A stretch of DNA of 64,000 nt from an uncultured Lachnospiraceae bacterium. Lineage in GTDB: Bacteria; Bacillota; Clostridia; Lachnospirales; Lachnospiraceae. Numbering within the stretch: position 1 is the first letter of the stretch; each line of letters opens with the position of its first letter. A program made the position numbers and the translations under genes. Below, piece after piece: positions 1 to 7,258 of the stretch. The stretch lies in the NCBI GenBank assembly GCA_910579735.1, contig CAJTUZ010000002.1:184908-248907 (forward strand), read 5' to 3'. The notes beneath the pieces were generated by a model. The model did not search any database, was not told the origin of the DNA, and saw only the letters and a list, made by a program, of their open reading frames with translations.

Positions 1-1
1 G

Positions 2-187
2 ATAGAAAAATGGTTACGCAACAAGAATACAATAGAATTTCTTGGCATATGGGAAGAAATGGATAATGCAGACTTCAATGCTGCCGCCTAGGAAGAAATC
101 ATGCTGGAGGCAGGATTAAACTGTTTTATTATGTCGGTTAAGCAATGGGTATCCCGTACAAATTCAAAGGGGATTATGCGAGCATAA
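2..187 (+). pseudogene. KilA-N domain protein remnant
   Basis: Reading frame 2 translates to a typical KilA-N core: WLRNKNTIEFLGIWEEM, then LEAGLNCFIMSVKQWV and a following SRTNSKGI. An amber stop at 89-91 interrupts the frame and another stop ends it at 185-187, far short of a whole KilA-N protein. KilA-N domains are DNA-binding modules of phages and mobile elements, so this is most likely a phage or island relic. The window edge cuts its start, so the upstream part is unknown. Identification rests on the EFLGIWE and SVKQW signatures. Confidence 0.7.
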
Positions 188-263
188 ATGAATTGATATG
201 CCTGTCAAATATGAAAACATTTCAATCAGTTCACAATTCCCATATGTTTTGTGTTATAATGTT

Positions 264-368
264 TTATGTGATTTTGTTTTCCTTAAATTTTTGATAAACT
301 GCGAGGCTGACAGCAACCAATAATCCCAACAGAATTCATGGGAATGCCGCTTGAAAAAATTCATACAT
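264..368 (-). pseudogene. Small membrane peptide gene interrupted by UGA
   Basis: Reading leftwards from an ATG at 368-366, preceded by a strong AGGGAGG site, a 34-codon frame encodes MYEFFQAAFP, then a UGA at 338-336, then ILLGLLVAVSLAVY and a basic tail ending at 264. The read-through product would be a one-pass hydrophobic peptide like those small proteins found in Clostridia near DUF2812/PadR genes. The UGA sits where a Trp would fit. Either the gene is dead, or UGA is read through, or the first 10 residues are all that is made. It lies just downstream of the DUF2812 gene on the same strand. Confidence 0.45.
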
Positions 369-395
369 TTGTAGGTACCTCCCTTCTTACTTAAA

Positions 396-932
396 TTATT
401 TTCTGTTGCTCTTATACTGACTATATTTCACAAAGAATGTAGCGAATATCATAATGTACATGGTTAAAATACCACCAACAAATGCAGCTATAAAATAATT
501 GTGCGTGTTAAACAAGTTGGTAAGAAGCTGCGGTAACAGTATGAGAAAAAATATAATCAACAGAGGCAGCATTCTTCCTTTTAATACCCGCTGCATCATC
601 TGAAATCTTGATTCCTCATCACAGAAAATTTCTTCTGCTGCACCATCTTCAGCGACCGTTTTTCTAAAATAGCTGTAGCCAAAAAAGTCTTGTATATATT
701 CCCAACCACAATCATCAAACATTTTCAGATATTCATCCTTATGTGCGAGACCCTCTTTGTTGTAGTCAAGTTGATATACCACATCTTGAGGAAGGCATTT
801 TTCAAAATGATACATTCCCAAGCCCGTTACCTTAACGAATTTCCAACCTGACTTGTGCATTTCTCGTAAATAATCCTGTTCTTTTTCATATTCAAATATT
901 GTAAACCATTTGAATTGTTTTTTTACTTCCAT
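396..932 (-). CDS. DUF2812 domain membrane protein
   Basis: The 178-residue product has a soluble N-terminal half of the DUF2812 type (KQFKWFTIFEYEKEQDYLREM at the start, a conserved GWEYI near residue 75, and YSYFRK after it) and two hydrophobic segments at roughly residues 118-137 and 146-168. DUF2812 proteins are small membrane proteins of unknown role encoded next to PadR regulators in Firmicutes. Here the ribosome binding site AGGAGG lies inside the end of the PadR gene and the two genes are only a base apart, so they are translated as one unit. The likely role is a membrane effector controlled by the PadR repressor, but substrate and function are unknown. Confidence 0.85.
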   Translation of the reverse strand: MEVKKQFKWFTIFEYEKEQDYLREMHKSGWKFVKVTGLGMYHFEKCLPQDVVYQLDYNKEGLAHKDEYLKMFDDCGWEYIQDFFGYSYFRKTVAEDGAAEEIFCDEESRFQMMQRVLKGRMLPLLIIFFLILLPQLLTNLFNTHNYFIAAFVGGILTMYIMIFATFFVKYSQYKSNRK

Positions 933-933
933 T

Positions 934-1248
934 TTACATTTCCTCCTGAGCTATCTTATATAAGCGTTCAATTCGTTTCAGTTCAAGCTGTAAAATTTCT
1001 AACCCTAAATCCGTGATTTGATAGATTTTTCGTTTATCTTCTTCCCGAATAAAACGGATTATACGGTCTTTTTCCATTTTTGATAAACTCCCGTACATCG
1101 TGCCGGGCGTAAGTCTGATAGCACCATCTGTCATTTTTTCAACCATTTGAACAATACCATATCCATGATTAGGTTTTCGTAAACACAGTAAAATGAAAAA
1201 AGCAGTTTCCGTCATAGGAACATACACTTTTTTTATATGTTGATCCAT
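934..1248 (-). CDS. PadR family transcriptional regulator
   Basis: The 104-residue protein carries the PadR winged helix: TETAFFILLCLRKPNHGYGI, then LTPGTMYGSLSKMEKDRII and a wing with KRKIYQITDLG. PadR proteins are small ligand-responsive repressors that usually control their own operon. The ATG at 1248 was preferred over longer upstream starts because it follows a GGGGGTG site and gives the normal N-terminus. The gene heads a two-gene operon with the DUF2812 gene. A TTGACC/TATAAT promoter with two copies of a 15-base repeat lies upstream, strongly suggesting autoregulation. Confidence 0.9.
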   Translation of the reverse strand: MDQHIKKVYVPMTETAFFILLCLRKPNHGYGIVQMVEKMTDGAIRLTPGTMYGSLSKMEKDRIIRFIREEDKRKIYQITDLGLEILQLELKRIERLYKIAQEEM

Positions 1249-1279
1249 TTTACACCCCCGTAAATTTCGGTGCGATACA

Positions 1280-1326
1280 TTGCACTGCGATATAGTTATT
1301 ATATTGCACTGCGATATAAAGGTCAA
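1280..1326 (-). promoter_or_regulatory. PadR operon promoter with repeated operator
   Basis: On the minus strand TTGACC (1326-1321) is 17 bases from TATAAT (1303-1298). A 15-base repeat, TTGCACTGCGATATA on the plus strand, occurs exactly at 1304-1318, filling the -35/-10 spacer, and again at 1280-1294 just downstream of the -10. A third partial copy (TGCGATACATTGC) begins at 1271. This layout is that of a repressor blocking polymerase; the obvious candidate is the PadR protein encoded downstream. Confidence 0.75.
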
Positions 1327-1339
1327 TGATTTTTGTAAA

Positions 1340-1489
1340 ATAAATAGATGGCAGAAAGAAAATCTCTCTGCTCCCATAAGCCGATAGACTTGTGTTTTTT
1401 TTCGGCGGGTAAAGTAGGCAAGGAATATAGTAATCTCCTTGCCGCTTATACCAAAGACCGTTGTTTTCATCAAAAATGTACTTGTCCAT
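1340..1489 (-). pseudogene. TnpV-like transposon protein remnant
   Basis: Reading leftwards from an ATG at 1489, the frame gives MDKYIFDENNGLWYKRQGDY then YIPCL, the N-terminus of the small TnpV proteins carried by clostridial conjugative and mobilisable elements. The next conserved block, LPAEKKHKSIGLWEQRDFL, is present but in another frame, so one or two bases have been lost or gained near 1415-1420. The remaining two thirds of the protein is absent. The remnant indicates that a mobile element once occupied this site. Confidence 0.7.
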
Positions 1490-1511
1490 ATAATATATTC
1501 TCCAGTATAAT
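1482..1511 (+). promoter_or_regulatory. Possible promoter for the lipoprotein gene
   Basis: TTGTCC at 1482-1487 is 18 bases from TATAAT at 1506-1511. The 12-base string TATAATATATTC is repeated at 1489-1500 and 1506-1517. It overlaps the start of the TnpV remnant and lies about 105 bases before the lipoprotein start. The -35 is a poor match. Confidence 0.35.
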
Positions 1512-1617
1512 ATATTCATACATATGTCACAGTTCTCCGATTGCCGCACTCTGTTATAAAGGGATATTGCTGTAAATGAGTGGAAAAAACATGGAAATTT
1601 GTCGAAGGAGGATGGTA

Positions 1618-2448
1618 ATGAAATATTTAAAGTTTTTTGGGGTAATTTTCTTGATCTGTTTGCTTTTTGGATGCGGAACGAAAGATAATATAAGTGAAAA
1701 TGCAAAAGAAGAAATAAAGAATGATGTTGTCCAGATGAAAGGAAATGAAGTCATTAAGGAAAGCGGTGTGAAAATTAGTTTAGAACCGATAACTTGTGAT
1801 ATAAAGCAAGTCAAAAACGAAAACAACTTTTCTGTTTCTATAGATTCTAAAGAGGGACAAATACTTCTTTTTGATACAGTGTCGAAAAAAGAATTAGCTT
1901 CTTTTGAGGAATCATATGGCAGCGGCAATTTGTTTTTAAGTATGATTGATGAAAATAATGGTGTTTTTCTATATTGCAGTTCGCCGGCAGGCGGACAGAT
2001 GATGAAACAAATGTATATTACAAAAGACAGATGGCGGACATGGAGTCAAATGGATATCAGCAGTCAGATTGACGGCTATCCCACTAGCTTGTCAGCACAA
2101 TCAGACAAGCATTTATATATTGGTGTACAGATGCGAAGCGACGGATATTTGTTTGAAACAATTGATGGAGGAAAGAATTGGAATCCGGTTATCATTGACG
2201 AGGCAATTGAAAAATGCCGGTATGGATATGCGCCGATATTAAATAACGAAGAAGGTAATTTCTATATACTTTTGGAATGTGATGGTTTCTACTCGCTTTA
2301 CCAATCAGATGTCGATCTGTCCGCATGGATACATTTGGGAACTTTTTCGACAGAGATGGAAATAGAATCATATTTTATTTGGAACAGTAAAGTAATAATT
2401 GCAGATATTCAGGGTCAACAATATCAATTGTCGTTTAATCAGATTTAA
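1618..2448 (+). CDS. Secreted lipoprotein with BNR/Asp-box-like repeats
   Basis: The 276-residue product begins with a lipoprotein signal, MKYLKFFGVIFLICLLFGCG, whose Cys would be lipidated and anchored outside the membrane. Two segments, TKDRWRTWSQ and TIDGGKNWNP, resemble Asp-box (BNR) turns of beta-propeller proteins related to sialidases and photosystem-stability-factor-like proteins. No catalytic residues can be assigned. The ATG at 1618 was chosen over 1576 and 1612 because GAAGGAGG at 1604-1611 is ideally spaced only for it. The gene stands alone, downstream of mobile-element debris. A surface binding protein is the best guess. Confidence 0.75.
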   Translation: MKYLKFFGVIFLICLLFGCGTKDNISENAKEEIKNDVVQMKGNEVIKESGVKISLEPITCDIKQVKNENNFSVSIDSKEGQILLFDTVSKKELASFEESYGSGNLFLSMIDENNGVFLYCSSPAGGQMMKQMYITKDRWRTWSQMDISSQIDGYPTSLSAQSDKHLYIGVQMRSDGYLFETIDGGKNWNPVIIDEAIEKCRYGYAPILNNEEGNFYILLECDGFYSLYQSDVDLSAWIHLGTFSTEMEIESYFIWNSKVIIADIQGQQYQLSFNQI

Positions 2449-2480
2449 TTGCTAAAAAGTAAAAATTTTCATTTTTCCAA

Positions 2481-2509
2481 TTGACATATTCAATGGGCTA
2501 TGTTAGAAT
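2481..2509 (+). promoter_or_regulatory. Promoter of infC-rpmI-rplT operon
   Basis: TTGACA (2481-2486), a 17-base spacer and TAGAAT (2504-2509) with an extended -10 TG at 2501-2502. Transcription would start near 2516 and give a leader of about 300 bases before infC. Confidence 0.8.
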
Positions 2510-2515
2510 TACAGA

Positions 2516-2815
2516 GCATGTGAAGAACATGTAACAAGAAAGCAGAGTATCCACTCTCACCCTGCAACGATTGGGTTCGCAGGCGTTCATAAGCCAAAAG
2601 TTCCGGTTCCGAAAAGGATCCTACCAAAAGATCCGCTCAAAGCGGTGTCTGTTGTTTTGGCGTAGTGTGCAGCGGTGGATAGTTATGCTATCCACTTTTT
2701 CTTTTATTTGAAAAAGCCGCCGCAGGAGGCAGATGACTGACCGGGTAAAGTTTCTGTCAGACGCAGAAAGCGGAAAAGATCGAAGATACTTTTTTATTTT
2801 CAGGAGGGTAAAGCA
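2516..2815 (+). promoter_or_regulatory. infC operon leader RNA (L20-leader-like)
   Basis: About 300 untranslated bases separate the promoter from infC. The leader contains an intrinsic terminator at 2675-2705, and an upstream ATCCAC at 2549-2554 can pair with the GTGGAT of its left arm (2675-2680), giving mutually exclusive folds. In Bacillus and relatives the same operon is attenuated by ribosomal protein L20 binding a long-range structure in its leader. By analogy this leader is probably an L20-responsive attenuator; I cannot verify the fold. Confidence 0.6.
2675..2705 (+). terminator. Leader attenuator terminator before infC
   Basis: Perfect 8-bp stem GTGGATAG (2675-2682) with CTATCCAC (2688-2695), 5-base loop, then TTTTTCTTTT. 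It lies upstream of infC, so it acts within the leader. Confidence 0.85.
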
Positions 2816-3322
2816 ATTAGCGATTTATTCATTAACGAACAGATTAGAGACAAAGAAGTCAGAGTAATCGGAGAAAACGGGGAACAGCTTGGCATTATGT
2901 CTTCGAGAGAAGCGCTTAAACTTGCGGAGGATGCCGGGGTCGATCTGGTAAAGATTGCACCGACAGCAAAGCCGCCGGTTTGTAAGATCGTGGATTACGG
3001 TAAGTTCAAATATGAACAGACCAGAAAAGAAAAGGAAGCCAAGAAAAAACAGAAAACGATTGAGATTAAAGAGATCCGTCTGTCCCCGAACATTGATACC
3101 AACGATCTGAATACGAAGATCAATGCGGCAAGAAAGTTTATTACAAAGGGTGACAGAGTAAAGGTAACGCTTCGTTTCCGCGGACGTGAAATGACGCATA
3201 TGAACAACAGCAAGCATATCCTGGATGATTTTGCGCAGGCACTTGCCGAGATCGCGGTCGTTGAGAAAGCGCCTAAAGTAGAAGGCAGAAGCATGACAAT
3301 GTTTTTAGCTGAGAAGCGATAA
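2816..3322 (+). CDS. infC: Translation initiation factor IF-3
   Basis: IF-3 binds the 30S subunit, keeps it from joining 50S and proofreads initiator tRNA and start codon. The start is an ATT at 2816, eight bases after AGGAGG (2802-2807). The product then begins ISDLFINEQIRDKEVRVIG, the usual IF-3 N-terminus, and totals 168 residues, the normal length. A start at the internal ATG 2897 would delete the conserved FINEQIR block. The linker is the Lys-rich EQTRKEKEAKKKQKT and the C-domain ends MTMFLAEKR. AUU starts in infC are a known autoregulation device, since IF-3 itself discriminates against non-AUG starts. First gene of infC-rpmI-rplT. Confidence 0.97.
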   Translation: MSDLFINEQIRDKEVRVIGENGEQLGIMSSREALKLAEDAGVDLVKIAPTAKPPVCKIVDYGKFKYEQTRKEKEAKKKQKTIEIKEIRLSPNIDTNDLNTKINAARKFITKGDRVKVTLRFRGREMTHMNNSKHILDDFAQALAEIAVVEKAPKVEGRSMTMFLAEKR

Positions 3323-3395
3323 GCTTATTCAGTTTAAAATAAACGATATCCGTATATGATATCTCATTAATTTATAAATCAGGAGGAAGTTTGAA

Positions 3396-3593
3396 ATGCC
3401 AAAAATGAAGACAAGCAGATCAGCAGCAAAACGTTTTAAAGTGACTGGAAGCGGTAAGTTAAAAAGAAACAAAGCTTATAAACGCCATATCTTAACAAAG
3501 AAATCTCCCAAGACCAAGAGAAATCTTCGTAAAGCCGCTATTACCGATGCAACCAATGTTAAGAATATGAAGAAAATTTTACCATATTTGTAA
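3396..3593 (+). CDS. rpmI: 50S ribosomal protein L35
   Basis: The 65-residue, very basic product starts MPKMKTSRSAAKRFKVTGSG and contains HILTKKSPKTKRNLRKA, the L35 signature, at full family length. L35 is a component of the large ribosomal subunit. It sits 73 bases after infC and 41 bases before rplT, preceded by AGGAGG. It is expected to share the infC transcript and any L20-dependent control. Confidence 0.98.
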   Translation: MPKMKTSRSAAKRFKVTGSGKLKRNKAYKRHILTKKSPKTKRNLRKAAITDATNVKNMKKILPYL

Positions 3594-3634
3594 TTTTGAA
3601 TATGCAGATATGTTTTGAAGGAGGAAAATAAGAC

Positions 3635-3991
3635 ATGGCAAGAATCAAAGGCGGTTTAAACGCTAAGAAAAAACATAACAGAGTTTTAAAACTCGCAAAA
3701 GGTTATAGAGGTGCAAGATCAAAACAGTACAGAGTAGCAAAGCAGTCGGTTATGAGAGCGCTTGCATCTTCATATGCCGGCAGAAAAGAGAAAAAGCGTC
3801 AGTTCAGACAGTTATGGATCGCACGTATCAATGCGGCAGCAAGAATGAACGGTTTATCCTACAGCAAATTTATGTACGGAATAAAGAACGCCGGTGTGGA
3901 TATGAACAGAAAGATGTTAGCGGAAATGGCAGTGAATGATGCAGACGGATTCAAAACGCTTGCAGAACTTGCTAAGGCTAATCTGAAATAA
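3635..3991 (+). CDS. rplT: 50S ribosomal protein L20
   Basis: The 118-residue product has the full L20 sequence, from MARIKGGLNAKKKHNRVLKL through YRVAKQSVMRAL to the globular end MNGLSYSKFMYGIKNAG. L20 is an early assembly protein that binds 23S rRNA and, in Firmicutes, also its own operon leader as a repressor. It is the last gene of the operon and is followed by a clear terminator at 4009-4039. Confidence 0.98.
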   Translation: MARIKGGLNAKKKHNRVLKLAKGYRGARSKQYRVAKQSVMRALASSYAGRKEKKRQFRQLWIARINAAARMNGLSYSKFMYGIKNAGVDMNRKMLAEMAVNDADGFKTLAELAKANLK

Positions 3992-4008
3992 AACGGGATA
4001 AAATAGAT

Positions 4009-4039
4009 GGGGAACGGTAAAACGCCGTTCTCCATTTTT
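4009..4039 (+). terminator. Terminator of infC-rpmI-rplT
   Basis: GGGGAACGG (4009-4017) pairs with CCGTTCTCC (4025-4033) through one G-T pair, followed by TTTTT at 4035-4039. Confidence 0.85.
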
Positions 4040-4080
4040 ACCTTTTCTATATAGGACAGAATGTAACAGGAGGAAGGAAA

Positions 4081-5538
4081 ATGAGCGTATTGGAGGGGTT
4101 GGAACCGGCATCGGTTTTTCATTTTTTTGAAGAAATCTGTAAAATTCCGCACGGTTCAGGCAACGAGGAACAGTTAAGCGATTACTTAAAGCGTTTTGCT
4201 ATGGAGCGGGATCTGTTTTGTATACAGGATGCGGCGAAAAATATTGTGATTGTTAAGGAAGCAGCGCCCGGATACGAGGCGGAAGAGACGCTTATCATAC
4301 AGGGACATATGGATATGGTTGCCGTAAAGGATGAGGACTGCGGTATCGATATGCGTAAAGAACCCCTGTGTCTGCAAACGGATGGAGACTATATTTTTGC
4401 ACGGGGGACAAGCCTTGGCGGCGACGACGGGATTGCCGTAGCATATCTGCTTGCAGTTTTGGATGATAACGAGATAGCGCATCCGCGTCTGGAGGCGGTG
4501 ATCACGGTCGGTGAAGAAGTCGGGATGGATGGCGCCCGTGCGCTCGATTGTTCTGTTTTACAAGGCAGAAGGATGTTAAATCTGGACAATGAAGAGGAAG
4601 GTATTCTGCTCACGAGCTGCGCCGGAGGGGTAAGAGCGGATTTCATACTGCCTGTTATGAGAGAAACAAGAACCGGACGTTTACTATCCCTTCAAGTCGG
4701 CGGGCTGACAGGCGGACACTCCGGTATGGAGATCATCAAAGGCGGCGGAAATGCCAATTGTTTAATGGGAAGACTGTTCGATGCACTGTTAAAGGAGACG
4801 AAAGTTTCTTTAGTCAGTCTGGATGGCGGCCTTGCCGATAATGCGATTCCAAGACAGGCGGATGCCGTTCTTATAATAGAAGAGCAGGAAACGGAGAAGG
4901 CTGTGTCGGTCGTGCGGGACATGGAGAAAAAGTTTCGGACGGAACTTGCACAAAAAGACCCGGATGCTTTTGTCAGCGTATCGATAGCGGAAGAGGAGCG
5001 CGAGGTAAATTGTCTGCGGGCGGACAGTATGCGCAAGGCGTCGGACTGCCTTCTGGCCGTGCCAAACGGCGTACAGGCTATGAGCGCCGATGTGGAAGGC
5101 CTTGTGGAAACCTCTTTAAACCTTGGGGTTTTAAGGCTTACGGAAGATACGCTGGAGCTTTCTTTTGCCATCAGAAGTTCGTTGGACAGTGCAAAAGAGG
5201 CATTATGCGGGAAGCTGTGTGCCGTTTCAAGCCTTGCCGGCGCCGATGTTGCGTTCCGGGGAGATTATCCCGGGTGGGCCTACAGACAGGATTCCCCGCT
5301 TCGTGATATGATGATCCGCGTTTATGAAAAAATGTATGGCAGAAAACCTGCGATAGAGGCCATCCATGCAGGATTGGAGTGCGGGCTGTTTGCAGGGAAA
5401 CTGCCGGGACTTGACTGCATCGCCTATGGCCCCGATATGAAAGATGTTCATACGACGAGGGAAGCGCTCAGTATTTCTTCGGTAAAGAGCGTATGGGCGT
5501 ATCTTTTGGAAGTGCTGAAACAGAAACAGGAAAAGTAG
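4081..5538 (+). CDS. pepD: Aminoacyl-histidine dipeptidase (M20 family)
   Basis: The 485-residue product is a full-length PepD-type metallopeptidase that hydrolyses Xaa-His and broader dipeptides in the cytoplasm. Metal-binding motifs are in place: QGHMDMVAVKD, the bridging Asp in SLGGDDGIAVAYLLA, the catalytic pair in GEEVGMDGA, and the C-terminal HAGLECGLF. GGLTGGHSGMEI lies in the dimerisation domain. An AGGAGG site precedes the ATG. It is separated from rplT by that operon's terminator, so it has its own promoter, and no partner gene follows closely. Confidence 0.93.
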   Translation: MSVLEGLEPASVFHFFEEICKIPHGSGNEEQLSDYLKRFAMERDLFCIQDAAKNIVIVKEAAPGYEAEETLIIQGHMDMVAVKDEDCGIDMRKEPLCLQTDGDYIFARGTSLGGDDGIAVAYLLAVLDDNEIAHPRLEAVITVGEEVGMDGARALDCSVLQGRRMLNLDNEEEGILLTSCAGGVRADFILPVMRETRTGRLLSLQVGGLTGGHSGMEIIKGGGNANCLMGRLFDALLKETKVSLVSLDGGLADNAIPRQADAVLIIEEQETEKAVSVVRDMEKKFRTELAQKDPDAFVSVSIAEEEREVNCLRADSMRKASDCLLAVPNGVQAMSADVEGLVETSLNLGVLRLTEDTLELSFAIRSSLDSAKEALCGKLCAVSSLAGADVAFRGDYPGWAYRQDSPLRDMMIRVYEKMYGRKPAIEAIHAGLECGLFAGKLPGLDCIAYGPDMKDVHTTREALSISSVKSVWAYLLEVLKQKQEK

Positions 5539-5584
5539 GGAAAGTTTTCAGGACGGAAAATTTGCGGGAAAATTATGGTATTTA

Positions 5585-5613
5585 TTGACACTTTTTATTT
5601 AAAATTGTACACT
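5585..5613 (+). promoter_or_regulatory. Promoter of the EAL-domain gene
   Basis: TTGACA (5585-5590), 17-base spacer, TACACT (5608-5613), about 70 bases before the gene start. Confidence 0.6.
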
Positions 5614-5684
5614 AATCCTAAGAGTGTTTTTTAAGGGAAGTTTTTTGGTCGGAAACGAGTGTACCCAAGGGGAGGGTATGGGGG

Positions 5685-7019
5685 ATGTCAGATATGAGAG
5701 ATGTTTTAACAGGGTTAGACAGATATGAGGAATTTCTGGAGAAGCTGGACGTAGAGATCCGCAGGATGAATGATTACCGGATTGCGCTGATCTATTCGGA
5801 TATCAAGTACTTTAAGTATATTAACGACACATACGGCTACAAGAGCGGTGACAAATTGTTAAAGGAATTTGCCAGTCAGGTAACGGAAGACAATGCATAT
5901 CTGTTATGCGCGGCCAGGGTATATTCGGATAATATCGTCATGGCAGTGCGTCTGGATAATGATGTGACCAACGAGGAATTCCGTGATTTTATACAACGGC
6001 AGAACCTGGAGATGGAAGATACTTTCCGTGAGAAATATATGTCTGCAAGACTGAAATTCTGTACCGGCATCAGTATCATTTCGAAGGGCGACAGGTCTCT
6101 GGATCCTGCAACAGCCGTTTCCAATGCCAACCTTGCGCGAAAAGTCGCAAAGGAGATGGAAGATACGGAAGTGGTTTTGTTTGACAGCAAGATGATCGAA
6201 GGGATTAAGAAAGAAGTAGAGATTACTTCTTCGTTAACTTCAGCGATCGGAAAAGGTGAATTTATTGTTTATTATCAGCCGAAGGTGGCAACCGATACGA
6301 TGAAACTGATCGGTGCAGAGGCGCTTGTTCGCTGGAGAAAACCGGATGGGAAGTTTATCTATCCCGATGAATTTATTCCGCTGATCGAGCGGAGCGGACA
6401 GATCGTAGAACTGGATTATTTTGTATACCGTGAAGTATTCTCTTTTATTGCGAAAAGACTGGAAGAGGGAAAAGATATCGTGCCGATATCTGTCAATGTC
6501 TCAAGGGCACATCTGAATAAGATGGGAATTTTGTCTTATGTACAGGATCTGTTTGAGGAATATCAGATTCCGCCGCATTTTATAGAATTTGAACTGACAG
6601 AAAGCATTTATATCGAGAATACGGCGAAGGCGCTTGCGCTCGTAGAAGGGCTGCATAATATGGGAACGAAAGTATCCATGGACGATTTCGGTTCGGGTTA
6701 TTCTTCCCTTAATCTGTTAAGCAGGCTGCCGATCGACATTATAAAACTGGATAAGGTATTTTTGAAGGATGATGATATAGATAATCATTTGAGAGAAAAT
6801 GACAAGATCATTATTTCCTGTGTGATCGATATGGCGAAAAGGCTGCGGATCACCTCTTTGTGCGAGGGAGTGGAGACGCCGGAGCAGAGCGATTATCTTT
6901 CACAGATCGGCTGTGAGATCCAGCAGGGATATTATTTCTCAAGACCGATTCCGCAGTTTGAATTTGAAGAGTTCATCAATGAGAACTCTTATGAGCAGGA
7001 GATGTTAATAGCGGATTGA
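5685..7019 (+). CDS. c-di-GMP phosphodiesterase, degenerate GGDEF plus EAL
   Basis: The 444-residue soluble protein has a GGDEF-fold domain (about residues 1-165) and an EAL domain (about 185-435). The cyclase signature is lost: YSDNI (residues 80-84) stands where GGDEF belongs, so this half cannot make c-di-GMP and may only bind GTP. The EAL half keeps its catalytic set: EALVRW (E212), NVSRAHL, ELTESIY, DDFGSGYSS (D333, D334), KLDKVF and EGVET. It should hydrolyse c-di-GMP to pGpG. No signal peptide or membrane segment is present. The gene is monocistronic, between a promoter at 5585 and a terminator at 7035. Confidence 0.92.
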   Translation: MSDMRDVLTGLDRYEEFLEKLDVEIRRMNDYRIALIYSDIKYFKYINDTYGYKSGDKLLKEFASQVTEDNAYLLCAARVYSDNIVMAVRLDNDVTNEEFRDFIQRQNLEMEDTFREKYMSARLKFCTGISIISKGDRSLDPATAVSNANLARKVAKEMEDTEVVLFDSKMIEGIKKEVEITSSLTSAIGKGEFIVYYQPKVATDTMKLIGAEALVRWRKPDGKFIYPDEFIPLIERSGQIVELDYFVYREVFSFIAKRLEEGKDIVPISVNVSRAHLNKMGILSYVQDLFEEYQIPPHFIEFELTESIYIENTAKALALVEGLHNMGTKVSMDDFGSGYSSLNLLSRLPIDIIKLDKVFLKDDDIDNHLRENDKIIISCVIDMAKRLRITSLCEGVETPEQSDYLSQIGCEIQQGYYFSRPIPQFEFEEFINENSYEQEMLIAD

Positions 7020-7034
7020 TCTGTATCAAAAAAA

Positions 7035-7056
7035 GCAACCGAACGGTTGCTTTTTT
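7035..7056 (+). terminator. Bidirectional terminator between EAL gene and tRNA-Pro
   Basis: GCAACCG (7035-7041) pairs with CGGTTGC (7044-7050), with T-runs on both strands (7051-7056 and the A-run 7028-7034). Confidence 0.9.
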
Positions 7057-7065
7057 CACTGCAAA

Positions 7066-7138
7066 TCGGAATGACAGGACTTGAACCTGCGGCCTCTACT
7101 TCCCTAAAGTAGCGCTCTACCACCTGAGCCACATCCCG
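7066..7138 (-). tRNA. tRNA-Pro(AGG)
   Basis: The 73-base minus-strand RNA folds as a tRNA: acceptor CGGGATG/CATTCCG, D stem GCTC/GAGC, anticodon stem CTACT/AGTAG with loop TTAGGGA, T stem GCAGG/CCTGT with TTCAAGT loop and A73. The anticodon AGG lies at 7105-7103, followed by G37 as expected for proline tRNA. The first pair is C1-G72, a bacterial tRNA-Pro identity element. CCA is not encoded. Confidence 0.9.
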
Positions 7139-7150
7139 AAAGCATTTATC

Positions 7151-7179
7151 ATTATAACTAATTTTGAATAAAAAAGCAA
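7151..7179 (-). promoter_or_regulatory. Promoter of tRNA-Pro
   Basis: On the minus strand TTGCTT (7179-7174), 17-base spacer, TATAAT (7156-7151), ending about 13 bases before the tRNA 5' end. Confidence 0.75.
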
Positions 7180-7258
7180 GTATAAATTTTACAGGTTTTG
7201 CAAAAAGGCGGACAAAGATTCGACAGAAATTTGAACTGCGCATGGACAGAAGAAAGGC

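Noticed and set aside
264..368. Selenocysteine reading of the UGA in the micropeptide
   Set aside because: No SECIS-like hairpin is obvious right after the UGA, the position fits Trp in a membrane segment, and no redox motif is present.
1348..1575. Plus-strand frame of 75 codons before the lipoprotein gene
   Set aside because: It is antisense to the TnpV remnant, is Cys-rich without family features, and lacks a ribosome binding site.
2897..3322. infC starting at the internal ATG 2897
   Set aside because: This would delete the conserved N-terminal FINEQIR block; ATT 2816 with AGGAGG gives a full-length IF-3.
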